Of a stretch of DNA of 64,000 nucleotides, positions 21,965 through 34,119 are shown piece after piece. Source of the stretch: Chamaelirium japonicum. Taxonomy: Eukaryota > Streptophyta > Magnoliopsida > Liliales > Melanthiaceae. Position 1 is the stretch's first letter; every line of letters starts with the position of its first letter. The position numbers and the translations under genes are program-made. Location of the stretch: assembly GCA_947650365.1 (NCBI GenBank), contig OX393551.1, positions 3,233,501 to 3,297,500 on the forward strand, given 5' to 3'. The notes beneath the pieces were generated by a model, which searched no databases, was not told where the DNA came from, and saw only the letters and a program-made list of their open reading frames with translations.

Positions 21965-23475
21965 AGTCCATAGACTCACCCTTTTGGAAGGAAGCCATAG
22001 ATAACGAGATCCAATCCATACTTCAAAACCACACCTGAGAACTCACCAATTTACCTCCTGGTTGCAAAACCATATGATGTAAATGGGTGTTTAAGAAGAA
22101 GCTTAGACCCGACGATACCATAGATAAATTTAAGACACGACTTATAGCGAAGGGCTTTACCCAAAAACCTGGGGTAGACTACTTTGATGTCTACTCACAT
22201 GTCGCTAGGATAACCACGATTAGGATCCTCATCGCCTTAGCTTCAATCTATAAGCTAGTCATACATCAAATGGATGTCAAGACTGCTTTCTTGAATAGCG
22301 ACCTTAATGAGGAAATATACATGGACCAACCCGAGGGATTTACTGCACCTGGACAAGAGGGAAAGGTGTGTAAGTTAATTCGATACCTCTATGGACTTAA
22401 ACAAGCCCCAAAACAATGGCACATGAAATTCGATGAAGTTATCTTATCCAATGGATTTGATATCAATACAACGGATGAATGTGTATACCATAAAGTAGAT
22501 GGTAATAATATTGTCATTTTATGTTTGTATGTTGACGATATCCTAATATTCGGTTCAAACATACAAATCATAAATGATATCAAATATTTTTTGTCACAAA
22601 ACTTCGACATAAAAGATCTAGGACAAGCCGACGTTATTTTGAACACTAAAATCATTAGGAAGGACAATGGTTTAGTGTTATCCCAATCCCACTATATCGA
22701 GAAAATCCTTAGGAAATTTTACGACCCTGATTGCCAACCGGTATCCATACTATATGATCTAAATACCCATCTGACAAAGAACACTAGACTTCCTAGACTA
22801 CAGAGCGAGTATGCTCAAATCATAGGATTGCTAAGTTTTCTAGCAAACTATAGTCGACCCGATATCGCTTATGTGGTAAATAGACTTAGTCATTGTACAT
22901 CTAACCCGAATAAGTCCCATTGGAACGCGTTAGAGAGAGTTTTTAGATACCTTAAGGGAACCATATTATATGGTCTCCACTATAGTGGATATCTAGCTGT
23001 GTTAAAGGGATACTCTAATGCTAACTGGATTAGTGACTCAATAGATATTAAGTCCACAATCGGGTATGTATTCCTACTAGGAGGTGGAGCCATATCTTGG
23101 AAATCCACCAAACAGACCATTATAGCTAGGAGTACCATGGAATCAGAAATGATAGCGCTAGATACCACTAGCACAGAAGCAGAATGGCTTCGAGATCTTC
23201 TATATGAGATCCCATTGATAGAAAAGCCTTTACCGGCTATATCTATCCATTATGATTGTCGATCAGCTATTGATAAACGTAATCAAGAAAACGCTAATGT
23301 GAAAATAAATCGACATCTGAAAGTGAGACATAGATCTCTCAGATATAAGATAAAAAATCAAATAATAACCCTAAACTTTGTTAGATCCGAAAAGAATTTA
23401 GCGGATCATCTAACTAAGGGCCTTTCTAGGATAGTGGTCTTAGAATCGTCGAGGGGGATGGGATTAAGCCCATAA
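21961..23475 (+). pseudogene. pol: Copia reverse transcriptase and RNase H
   Basis: One frame runs from about 21961 to the stop at 23473, with two nonsense codons near its start (22036-22038 and 22075-22077). RT landmarks are [29 protein letters not shown] and the catalytic box [11 protein letters not shown]. The RNase H part shows [26 protein letters not shown] and EAEWLRDLL and ends [10 protein letters not shown]. The first RNase H aspartate block, usually YSDADW, reads YSNANW, so a catalytic Asp is lost. Together with the stops this marks an inactive copy. Confidence 0.88.
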
Positions 23476-24035
23476 GAAAAATCACCGCAGTGGGAACCCA
23501 ACCTCACGGAGGTTCAATGGGTAGAAACAAACTATAGTAGTGATTGAAAATGAGGAGCACTGAATAATGCTCCCGTCCCTATGACATCAGTGCTTATTAA
23601 AAGCAAGGGGTAGGATGAGTTTAGAACCTTAATAAGTCCAAGACCCATGAGGCAGGGTGTCGCCTTGCTCACACCCCTATTAGGACTTACCTATATGTAT
23701 GTCGTTGTGAGGCCGCAAGTCTGGGACCAGGGCTGCTTCCTAGAAACATACAAGAAAAGATATATGTGCAAGGCCATTAATAGCGCAACCCGCTTAGAAC
23801 CATCGAAAACTATACTACGTGTACTACTTGTAGAAACCCAATAAATGGGGCTGGTTCAAGGCGTAGTCCACCAAGTCCTCACGGATATATACAACTGTAC
23901 TAAGTGGAGGTTCAAACCGGAAGGTACCTACACCTACTGCGTAGTATAAGGAATCCAGTAAAGTCCTTTTATTTTATATTTTGAAACTTTTATTGATTAT
24001 TTAATATTTTGTGATTTTAAACACATGTAGGGGAT
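23476..24035 (+). other. Copia 3' untranslated region and polypurine tract
   Basis: About 560 bases between the RNase H stop and the 3' LTR. It ends in the purine block TGTAGGGGAT (about 24026-24035). The small ORF at 23647-23844 has no recognisable domain. Confidence 0.65.
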
Positions 24036-25185
24036 TGTTGGATGTGTGTTTTAAAACCACACAAGTCTCTTTAAGGTTTAGTCCCATATCGGTAAGGGGA
24101 GAAATCCCCTACCACTTTATAAGGGATTGCCCACTTCCCCCCACTAGTCATCACACTAGGGGAGGGGCTCCACTAGCTCACATACGCACGCGCGTGCGTG
24201 CCGTACCGTGCTGAGCCGAGCCGGGCCAGGCTTGGGCTGGGCGGCACGTGTGTGTGCGCCCACGGACCCGGACACGATAGCACCTCCGTAATGGGCTGGT
24301 CCGCACCTGCCCTATTTTTGTTTTTTGCTTTTAAGTCCTCCACCATTTATGAAATTCCTTTTTGGCTACTAGCCGTTTTGCATACGACCCGTTGCTGCAT
24401 GCTAGACGTTACAAGGCTGCTCTCTGCGAGCTGTAACGTGCGAGGTTAATGGGCTTAATCGCAGCCCAATAATCGCTCCCCTCTTTTAGCCCTCTATTAA
24501 CTGCCCGAGGCATATCTAAGGCCCAGTGCAGCCATAGAGCAGTACAGTCCGAATATCATAATTATTCTCTAAACTCTGCCTCTCCCTCTTCTATTCTCTC
24601 GTGTTGTGGTGCTGTGGTGCTGCCCCTTTGCTCCGAGAAGACTCCCTCTCTCAGATCAAAGCTCTGTTGCGGTGCTGCCTCCCTGCATTGAGAAGTTCTT
24701 CATCGAGTCGCTGGGTTCCTAAAAGTACATCGAGGTTCGCAAAGCCTTCTTGGAGTCGTGTCGACGAGAAGGAGGTCGCCTGACCGAGGTCGTCGTATCT
24801 CCGAGAACCATTGCCACGAGACCCACACGAAGGGGGCAATAAGTTTCTTGGGACAGCGCCTAGCATGCTTCGACCACAGGCCAGAGTTTCTAAGTCTACT
24901 ATTGTCCTATCATTACATCTAAATTAATTGATTTGCATCTAATAGAGAAACCTAAATAATTAAAGATAATTTAGATAGATTATTTCTCTCTTTTAGAAAA
25001 GTTCGGCAAGGTGAATGACGGTTCCATAGAACCCGCTCTGCCTTGGCAAACAATTTCTAAAAAAATATTGTGACTTGATTTTGCTTGCGTGAAAAAATCA
25101 TATTTGCTAAATAATCAATTATTTAATCTAAACAATTTGATTACGCTCCTAAGTTTGCTAGTATAGAACGGTTAGATTTCCAACA
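24036..25185 (+). mobile_element. Copia 3' LTR
   Basis: 1,150 bases, colinear with 17832-18998, with scattered substitutions and small indels. Confidence 0.9.
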
Positions 25186-26250
25186 CCTTTCTGGCAATAG
25201 ATAGTCATCTTATTGACTCTTTCCAAGACTAGGGGATCGGTCCTAAACTGAAACCTATACTCAAGTGAATTATCACTAGCGAACTAGTTTTGAGCAGCGC
25301 AACAACGAAAAGGAGTATTTGTCAACTAGCTTCAAAACTAGCCTCAGGCACTCATCGCAACGACATTGGGACTATGAGCAAGATCATAAATAATATTGAA
25401 CTCCTCACATGACCTACGAAAGCCAAGGCAGAAAAACCAAAATAATTTAAAGCAATGCGTAACCAATTAGATCTTTCGAAGATTACTCAGTCAGGTAATC
25501 TAAAAATGCCAAGAGTCAACCTAATTAATTATACGAATCAGAACAAATTGAAGACAATTAAAACTAGTATAACTAAAATTAAGGATAACGCAAAATGAAT
25601 CGAAATGGATCGACACTGTAAGGTATAAGGCAATATATACCAAGATAACCCATGAACGACCTGCCAGAAGCTAAAAAGAAACTCAGAGATACTAAGAAAC
25701 TAGAACTAGACTAAAAAAGTACTAAAACGAACTGAAACCATCATACCCACCCTAAGCAAACTATGAAGCAAATCAAGAAAAGACAAATTATCTAAGAAAA
25801 AGTTTGAGGTAACATTACGAGAGGTAGGTAACCGAAGAAGAATGAGAAACTATGACTGACTTTAAATTAGCAAGGTTAAGCTGGAAAACAATCAGGGCAA
25901 ACTAAGAAAACCACAAGGAAGTAGAAAACATACTTTGCCAGAATCGACCAAAAGTTGAAAGGAAACCTACAAACATATTAAATAACTCGAGTCGGGAATT
26001 AAAGATCCACATGAACAATGTAATCAGCTGGGCCCTTATTGGGTCGTTGTTTGGGCCCAATAAGGGGGAGGGCTTGATCGATCTACGTGCCCTGCAGAGT
26101 GAGCCCATGAGCCTGGGCGGGCTTACCTACTTGGGCCGTTGCACGAGCCCCTACGGCTCTGACCCAGTCCGGTATAATTTTTGCACCCACAGCTATCGGA
26201 ATATCAACACCAGAGCCTCCCGATGCCGCTTACTCACCTGACGTCGAGAG
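25186..26250 (+). other. Unclassified flank with a hairpin and an LTR-like end
   Basis: A/T-rich sequence without a recognisable gene. Points of note are a perfect 11-bp inverted repeat (CCCTTATTGGG at 26033-26043 with CCCAATAAGGG at 26056-26066) and TTTTTGCACCCACA ending at 26191. The latter resembles the Tat LTR edge and may be a degraded LTR end. The last 13 bases (26238-26250) belong to the eroded gene at 28207-29475. Confidence 0.45.
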
Positions 26251-28206
26251 TGTTGGAATTGGATCCGCTAATCAGAGTCACAGCGGAAGCAAAAGAAAGA
26301 TCCGAAGATCATACGGTGTATGTTTCATTGCAATCAATTCTACAAAACAATCTACATGCAAATCTATGATCTTAGCATATGTGCGGACACCCTAGAGGCA
26401 TACTACGATCTACGGAAGACATGCATCCATCTAGTTAGATGTTTAGATTCATCATACCTTATGGATCTATGATCCGGAGATAATAGAATGATGAAGAACC
26501 ATACTTGAATCGCAAGGGAAACTGTCGGATAGTACCTTGTCCTTTGCAAATTGAAGAATCCTCGAAATCCTGTCTCTGAGTGTAAGGATAACGAGCTGAC
26601 GGAGGAATCCGTTGCGAAGACGATGGCAAGCTGCTAGGTTTTCTCCTTCTCTTTCTCTATTCTTCCTTCTCCTTCCTTCCTCTTCCTTCTCCCTTCTTCT
26701 TCCTCTCTTTTCCTTGGCCAAAACCACAAAGGAGGAGGCTATAAGGGGGTTCGGATTTTCTGGAGGAGAGGGAGCCTTATGGCCGGCCCCTCTCTCTCCC
26801 TTTTCCTTTATAGGGCCGGTCTCCCATGGCTTCAAGGAAGCTAGGGCCGGCCCTAGTAGGATAAGGATATAGGGGGGACGGTTTTTAGGGATTTCCAGTG
26901 TCTATCGTGAAGCCTGGACGAAAACGCCCTTCACGAAAAGTGGAAAACTGAAAGAGAGACTGAGTGAGGTGCGCTACTCGGAATCGAGTTCCGTCAGCGC
27001 CTATGAGCTCCTGGAATTATTCCGCTCATTCTAAGATCTATATTCAATATGTTCTGAGCCATATTTCAGTATTTACCAAAATACCCCTACGGCCCGTAAC
27101 ACATGTGAATTAGGTCCTTAGGCTCCGGGCTTGCGCTCCATCGCGCTACTTCGCATCCAACGTATCCAACTAGGTCGGGGAACAATTCCTATATGCAACG
27201 ACAGGGTGGAACCTTCAGGGTTCAAGATCTCTAGCTCCAATCGGATCCCTGATTAACTGTTCCGGTGACACACCGAAAGTTCCGTTAATCAGCCCTAATC
27301 CGATTAACCCGCGTAGCCACCCAGAGTGCGACGCGAGTTTAACTCTAGTGATCCTAAACTTATGTTACTCCCTCGTAACCCTGTTCTGTACTATACTCCG
27401 ATAATCCTTAGTCCCTCCTATTACTGGTGTCATGATACGACTCGGGCGATGGGGAGCACTGTCAGATCCCGATCGATTATCTGACTAGGGTTTGATGACT
27501 TGTCATCTATAACACTACAAACTTTCCGGTGCTATGCCTAGCATCCGGAATGTCGTCAGTTATACTGACAACCACCAGGCATGGGTTAACTGTGTGGACA
27601 GATTGACTCATCAAAACGCACCCCATCCAATACTGGACGTCGGATAACCTGTAGGGATTACATGTCACTCAAGCACCAGCCGGGTAACCCAACGTACCAT
27701 GGTATTGGACTATGGAAGGTCCGCACACGTTGGCACATCAAAGCACCACACAACTGGTTGGCCCAGTGTACATGGTCCCTCAGAATTAAGGATGGATTAT
27801 CTATAGTAGTAAGACGGTTTCTGCACCAGTGTCTGAATCACTGAACTGTGCACCGTCTTGGTTCCTGTTCAACACGATCATCATGCTTGGTCAGGTGAAT
27901 GGGAATCCCACGTTCCCGTGGTAGAGACTTCACCACATCCTCTACCTGCCAACAGCTTGTTCTCGGTGAAGCGATCGGCATCACCTAAGCTGTGAACTAG
28001 TTCTAGGTCTACACAGAACTGGTCCACTGGGTCTCCCAAGCATGGATCCTCCATGCGCTTCAGTGGCCTACTGTGTTCCCTAGGGTCCTTTTATTATATG
28101 AGTATTATCATATACCAGAGTAGTATTCTAATTAAAGCAATAACCAAAGTCATCTTTATTAATGTTAATACAGAAAATCCACGCTAAGGACACACGAGCT
28201 ACAACA
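26251..28206 (-). mobile_element. Solo LTR with perfect GAGAG duplication
   Basis: 1,956 bases, TGTTGGAATT...CTACAACA, flanked by GAGAG at 26246-26250 and 28207-28211. It is a diverged relative of 3188-5397 and 8400-10664, sharing CAGCGGAAGC near the start, GGTGGAACCTTCAGGG, CACCCAGAGTGCGACGC and the ACCACCAGGC region. No internal domains are present, so it is a solo LTR formed after insertion. It is inserted in the eroded antisense-type gene just before that gene's first splice donor. Confidence 0.88.
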
Positions 28207-29475
28207 GAGAGAACACTGCTTGAGCCTATACCGAAATTGTCCACCAGCTCCAGTTGCAGCCCCGCCTTATTGGCTTGGCGGACCCGATGAAAAGCCACAT
28301 TGAGCTCCTCCTCAGAAAGAGGCCGACTAGCTGCGAGGCTAGTACCAGTATTTGTCTCAGACTCTAGGGGATTGTCAGGAGGTGAACCCTGGACTCTCTT
28401 CTCCTTCTGAGCGTTATAAGGGCTGCTCGACCAGAGGTGGTCGTTACACAAGTAAGGGGAGGCTGCCTCGGAAGAATTGATGCGAGAGCGACCCGATAGA
28501 TTGGATCGGATGGGTCCTTTCCCCAGACACATCAAGCTCTCACCAGAGTCTGATCACGTGGGGCTAGGAGCCATGGGCTCTCTCCACGAGTGGGACCCAT
28601 GGGTTTCACCCTCGCGGCCGCTATCACCATAGCCCGAGGGATCAATTTGGGGATCTCCTCCATCACCACCACCGCCATTATCATCATTGCCACCGTCATC
28701 ACCACTTCTATCGCTACCGCTGCCACAGCTCGCACCATTATCTCCGCCACCACCGGACGTCCCCCTCGGCTACTCTCACCGAGAATACCATGAGATACTT
28801 TCCTGACCTGAGCTATGAAGACCTCTGTGGACCAGCCGGAGTCTAAGTCAAAGATAACCACCCAGCGAACTGGCGTGCACCTATAGAGGATAAAGATTAG
28901 GGTATCGATATGCTTTCGCTTTTTTTGCACCGCATCCCCATTAAGGGGCCGACAGCGACAAAAGATACCGTTGGGAACGACACTGCAGAACATCACTAAT
29001 GGAAACCCACCTTGCCAATCACCGGCTAGGTATAGGGGAGTAACCATCCAGGTCGGGTCAGAATCTGGGAACCCATCAAAAATCGGGGCAACACCTCTAC
29101 GATTGCTGAAGTATACCCCCATAACTATGTGGACCAGAGCCCTCTTCACGAGGAACTTGCTTAAGAACCAGTCAAGAGTAACTGCCACCCCTATACGTGG
29201 AGGACATTGCAGCAGTGAAGGATCCGCCAAGAGTTCCCACCCAATTGGCGAGGGCAGAGGTGGAGGTAAACTAGAAGTAACCTCGAGACAGGCCTTAGGG
29301 AAAGAGGTAGGCCAGTGTGCAGCTGCCTACCAAATATGATGGTATGACCAGGTTTAGCGGGGGTGGTGACATCGATGGGCTGCACGTCGCACCGATTGAG
29401 GAAAGGGAACTCTCCTTTCAATACGAAGAGCTACTCCTCCATAGAAAGTGTCGAGAGATCTACACGACGAGCCAT
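28207..29475 (-). pseudogene. Eroded Tat-type extra ORF (transposon-associated protein)
   Basis: A gene fragment starts at the ATG at 29475-29473 (MARRVDLSTLSMEE), with an early nonsense codon, a frameshift near 29190 and further damage. Its block GLPLSLRPVSRLLL...PRQLGGNSWRI aligns with the plus-strand gene at 41707 (GLRLPLLPFAARLLN...PGQITGNAWRI), so both belong to one family. The pattern resembles the Pfam 'putative gypsy type transposon' domain, from memory. Exon 1 would continue across the solo LTR to 26238, where TCAG is followed by the donor GTGAGTAAG on the minus strand. Its function is unknown. Confidence 0.65.
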
Positions 29476-29848
29476 TGCCATACAAATATAAAGGTTCGTA
29501 AAAGGGCGGGAAAAGACGACGAAGAAGAAAATGCGACGGAAAAGAATAAGCATCCCGATCTCACCCCAAGAAGAGATATTTAAAGCACTGAAATGTTGCC
29601 CACTTTTTGGAATCGACAAGAGTTGATATGTCTGGGAGATCCTGGGCGTTGAAAGATAAAGATCCAATGGTCGGAAAGTCAACTGCCTCGGTAGATGAAC
29701 CCCGTATTTAAGAGCGAAGGATGTGCAGCCCCCATGGCCAGAACAATGATGATCGCCCATCACTTCATCGAGTCGTCGTTCTGATTCAGGATGCGTGGCG
29801 AAACCCTAGCGAAAAGGACTTTTAGCCCGTGGTCTGAGACCAAGGACC
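29476..29848 (+). other. Upstream region of the eroded gene
   Basis: No coding signal stands out. It lies between the eroded minus-strand gene and a candidate polypurine tract, as expected for the 3' untranslated region of a plus-oriented Tat element. Confidence 0.4.
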
Positions 29849-30620
29849 GAAAGGGGGCTTTTGTAGAAGGGATTTCTGCCACGCATACCAGATGATGATA
29901 CGTGTACCACTAGACTACCTGGTCTGGTCTAGCATGGAGATCCATAGGACCCAATGGCATGAACCAGGCCCAAGTCTACCAGACCCGGCCCGTGAGCTGC
30001 TCTATTAGCAGCAGATTGAGCTCGGGGAGGAGATCAGAGGAACCTGAGCTCCTCAATAGAAGCCAGGTCGGGGGGAGCAGGGTAGGTCGTAGTTCTGGCT
30101 CGACTACCCGACCACACGACTGGCCTAACCTGATCAGCGTCGAAGAACTGCCATCAAGCGAGGAAATTTTGAAAGACACCGTAACGGCCGGGATACATGC
30201 CAAGCTGGGCAATCCCGAGGAAATCTCGCCCGTCGGGGTTGTGGGTTACCTGCGATGAGATATAACACTCACAATCCATGGGAGCATATAAGGAAGATTT
30301 AAATGGCGTCCGATCGGAGGGAGTCCTCTATAACCATCCTGAAATCATCAAATGATAGATCGCAACGATTGCACACACGTAAGTCTACAAAAGAAACCCC
30401 TCCCTTTCATGGGCAGGTATGTAATTCGCACTCCGGTCAAACTCCTGGGAAGCAGTGAGTAATCCTGACTCAAGGGAATTAAAACTCAAGAGAAGGAATT
30501 CGTTTCCGTACCTATTACCACACTACACATCTCTTCCTTCTCTGACTTGTGCGTCGGAAGGGGTCTTGGCTCGAAGGTGAGTCTCGGTCTTTTTACAGGT
30601 ACCACATGAAGGCGATAAAG
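29849..30620 (+). mobile_element. Candidate degraded Tat-type LTR
   Basis: A purine block GAAAGGGGGC (29849-29858) is followed by TTTTGTAGAAGG. Further on, a segment with TCTGACTTGTGCGTCGGAAG (near 30540) resembles the U5 region of Tat-lineage LTRs. This fits the 3' end of a plus-oriented element whose antisense gene is 28207-29475. Neither end is certain and no target duplication was found. Confidence 0.35.
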
Positions 30621-32960
30621 GACTCAGGTGGGGCCAACAGGTTTCCTCCCCAGTTATCCTACTATATTTGAAGAGTGTGGCACTTGTAGGTCTAAGGATA
30701 GGTGTGGCCTGACCACAGCCGAGGAACGACCTTCAGGCTGGGGAACGTTTCAATATGTTGGAAAGGGGGTGGAAGGTCTACTCGTTTTTCCAGTTTATAT
30801 TGAGCTAACTCCCTGGACCTATCTAAGTTTACCAAGGTTAGGGTTAGTTTCTATCTATCGTTTAGACCTCCCAGAATGCCTTATAGGTCATCCGGGCATT
30901 AGCCCTAGTTAGGGGAAGCAATGATCACACGTTGTTCCACTTAAGTCCAACTCACAACATTGCTTGTAGTATGGTATGTGGGTAGACTTGGTTACCTTGG
31001 ACTCGCACGATTAGTGTATTTGACTCAGAAGGTCCTCATGGCCCTTTGGGCAGGGATGAGTCATTTGGATGATAGTGGTTCTTTGTGGGTACCCTAGACT
31101 AGTGGTGCTTAGTATTTTAAGGATTTTTTCTATATGGAATAAATAGTTAGTATTAAGATACCTCTACTATATTTAGAGAATATACCCTCTACCGTGATTT
31201 AGGTTAAAAATATCGTGTCGCTCACTCTCTATGAGCGATGCATTATGTTGTAGTAAAGTTAGGGCAGCCGGATGGTAGGATTGTGTAGATAAAGTCGTGT
31301 CTACGGTACCATTATCGTGAAGTAGGAGTCGTGTACCCTATCCCTGTTGGGTTAGGGGGATGCATCTCTTACTCACTGACGATGATACTAGCAACGCAGG
31401 TGATCAAAGAAAGACTGAAATGCTAGTAACATAAGAAAAGTCTTGCATAAATCTGTACCATTATCGTATTGTAGGAGTCGTACTCCTTGTCCTTGTTTGG
31501 TTAGGGGAGTGCCTCTCCTGCTCATCGACAATGATGCATGGATATGTGAGCAAGTTAGGATAGTTGGATAGTACAGGTGGGATAGGAAATGCCTGATATA
31601 ATGACTGTACTACTATCTTGATGTAGGAGCCATGTCCCCTATCCTTGTTTGGTTAGGGGATGTCTCTCCTACTCACTGACAGTGATGTACGATCACATAG
31701 GCAGTTTAGGGATTTAAATAAGAAATATATTGCATAGTCAAAAGAGTATATTAGGAGTACAATAAATATTTGATAGATTAAAAATTGATTAAGGTAGTTA
31801 GTACAGTACCTGACATAGTTAGGGGGCATGTCTTTTGTCCGGATTTGGTTGGGAGGACACGTCTTCTATCTACTGAAGGTAATGTAATATTATGTGAGAA
31901 ATATTTATAACATTTTATTATATATATGATTGAATTTGCCTTGAGTGGCTATGCCACGATGGGTGAGTAGACCCTCGGGGTTTGGTGTTGGTCTTGAGTC
32001 TATAACTTGTGCTAGTAAGATAGGAGTTATTTTATGACATAGTAGATCCTAACTAAGCATGTGAAAAGTAAGGTGATAGCCGCGTATAGACAGGTATAAA
32101 CCTATATCGCACGTAGTTGGTCGTCCCGTCGCTGCATGCTAGGGCAGAATCTACCTCGTAAAAACTAGGAATGTATTGGGCATAGGCTCACATGAGTAAC
32201 ATAGATGAAGGTTCATTCCCTTATTTTCAGGTTTGCTATAGAGATACTTAGGCGTGTGTTTTGTGTTTTTAGCCCTAATTTAGGGGAATAGTGATACCAT
32301 AATCATCATCTAACTCGTAATCTCGCCTTTGGCGTGCAGTTGAAATTGACATGATAGTCCCGGACTGTTTTGGTTGGGATGGTTGACTCGTGTACAATCC
32401 TGACCAATTAGGGGATTAGTCTTTGGGTGGTGGTGGTCTCTTTTCGAGTACCCTAATACTAGTGGCGTTTAGCCTTTTAGGGTTTGGTTTTTATTAAGAT
32501 CAGACTGTTCGCTGGCAGTAAGAGTTAAGGTTACTCCCTAACCATCGTTTGCATATTTTGGATTACGGTTGTGATAATAAGATTAGCCCTAGTTTAGGGA
32601 AAACAGAGACACTTGGATGTTGTCTAACTCGTAATATCGATTTTGGTATAGAGTTGAGATTGACATTAAAATACCAGACCGTTTTGGTTGGTATAGTGGC
32701 TTCCGTTACAGCATCTAATCGTGTCAGATGAGTCTCCGGTTGGGGTGGTCTCTTTAAGTACTCTAAACTAGTGTTTAAATTAGGTTATTAGCCTTAATTT
32801 AGCTATTGAAGTTATTGTTCTAGCCCTAGATTAGGGAATCGGAGACACCAGGATGCACTGGACCAGTTTGGTTGGTATGTAGACTTGTAAATCTGATTGG
32901 TAGTCAGATGATTCTTTGGTTTTGATGGTCTCTTTTGAGTGCCCTAAGACTAGTGGCTAA
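30621..32960 (+). repeat. Degenerate direct repeats
   Basis: Two interleaved sets of old repeats. One has TTAGCCCTA..TTAGGG and ends ACTAGTGG (copies near 30898, 32270, 32583 and 32820). The other has ACCATTATCGT..GTAGGAGTCGT and GGTTAGGGG (copies near 31310, 31455, 31608, weaker near 31805). They look like ancient tandem duplications within an LTR or untranslated region. No gene seen. Confidence 0.55.
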
Positions 32961-33256
32961 ACTTATAATATCGATTCTATGATAGGCTTCTGTTATAGAA
33001 GTATATGCTAGATCATTATGAGTATGGCAGTGTTAACATCGCTGTTAAAAGTTATGGACAAGTCAAGACTCGATATTCTTCGAGAGATGATATTTTATGA
33101 GATTCGATATTATTCGAATAATGATATCCTTATAATAATTGAAATAATAGAGGTATGACATTAATTAAAATAAAATAAAGAATTGATATTAGTCAAGATA
33201 ATATGATTTAAGTCAATAAATCACGAGAGGTATAATATAATTCAAAATAAGGTGCT
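32961..33256 (+). other. A/T-rich sequence, nothing recognised
   Basis: Strongly A/T-rich, with small inverted motifs such as TCGATATTCTTCGAGA. No feature can be supported. Confidence 0.4.
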
Positions 33257-33850
33257 TGTCACACCCCGGATTTTCGCTCTGCAGCGTGAGAACCCCCGGG
33301 CATGAACTACTTCACTGCCATTTTTTTAAAAAAGAAAAGAAAATAGTGATTTTAAGTTTAGTTTGTTCTTCCTTACTCGGACCAACCTAATGCCTTAAGA
33401 CAGTGGAACAATGTACCACCCTCGCAAGGAAGATAAGAAAACCATTTATGAAAGGGTAGTACTGCTCGACTGTCTAAGGGCATCACTCTTAGAAGGAGGA
33501 AGATAACTTCCTCAACTCTCTTAAGAGTGGTGCTCTCGTAGGAGCACGAGGCTCGAGCCCAGAAGGTGTGCCTTTCCTCATGTCACTCTGAATTAGCCTA
33601 AGAGGCTCCTCACACTTATTTATTTTAAAATTCAGATTTATAGAAGCAGTTGGTATTTTGAGCCAGAATAGCACACCACTAGAAGCAAACTCTCTCTATA
33701 TATGTATCAACAGTCTTCACATTTCATCTTTTGAATATATTACAATATCCTCCTGGTCTCAATAAAACCCAGGTTGAAATCTAAGGTTCCTGCTCCAACT
33801 CCAGCTCTAACACTCCACAGCAGCTCAACTGCTGCTCCAAGCTCCATTCA
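33257..33850 (-). mobile_element. Chromovirus-type LTR arm, left (inverted pair)
   Basis: It begins TGTCACACCCCGGATTTTCG, the reverse complement of an LTR 3' end, and matches the reverse complement of 34120-34719 almost throughout (for example AGGAGCACGAGGCTCG and AGAAGCAAACTCTCT). No primer site follows its 3' end, so on this side it abuts target or rearranged sequence. Confidence 0.7.
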
Positions 33851-34119
33851 TTATATTTTATTACAAGGAAAAACCAGGTCTTTACAGTGCTAGAGAGAAA
33901 TGATTTGATTTAGGCTTAACAAGAGGATGACATCAATTAAAGCACATTCATTATATTTATCAGTTTTCTTTTGATAGAGTTAGCGTGACTCACACTGAGT
34001 CACTTAGTCTTCTAAGTGACTCAGGGTTTGTGCGTGTTTTCTTTGTTGGGCACAAATCCAGGTATAAGAAAGAATTGAGTTCATAGAGAAGACGGACGTG
34101 TGTAGCTGATGGAGTAGCG
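33851..34119 (+). other. Centre of the inverted LTR pair
   Basis: About 270 bases between the two arms, not itself an extended palindrome. It contains a short inverted repeat, GTGACTCA / TGAGTCAC, near 33989-34022. Confidence 0.5.

Larger units (their letters stand above)
17832..25185 (+). mobile_element. Ty1/copia retrotransposon, complete but defective
   Basis: 7,354 bases with LTRs 17832-18998 and 24036-25185, both TGTTGGATGTG...TTTCCAACA. Domain order is Gag, protease, integrase, RT, RNase H, which defines Ty1/copia. A polypurine stretch TGTAGGGGAT precedes the 3' LTR. The flanks TCTTT (17827-17831) and CCTTT (25186-25190) agree at four of five positions, consistent with a mutated target duplication. 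I could not identify a convincing primer-binding site after the 5' LTR. Several nonsense codons and at least two frameshifts make it non-autonomous. Confidence 0.9.

Noticed and set aside
28590-28793. Membrane-like ORF rich in Ile/Thr/Ala on the plus strand
   Set aside because: Shadow of a low-complexity GTGGTGATG-type stretch in the eroded minus-strand gene.
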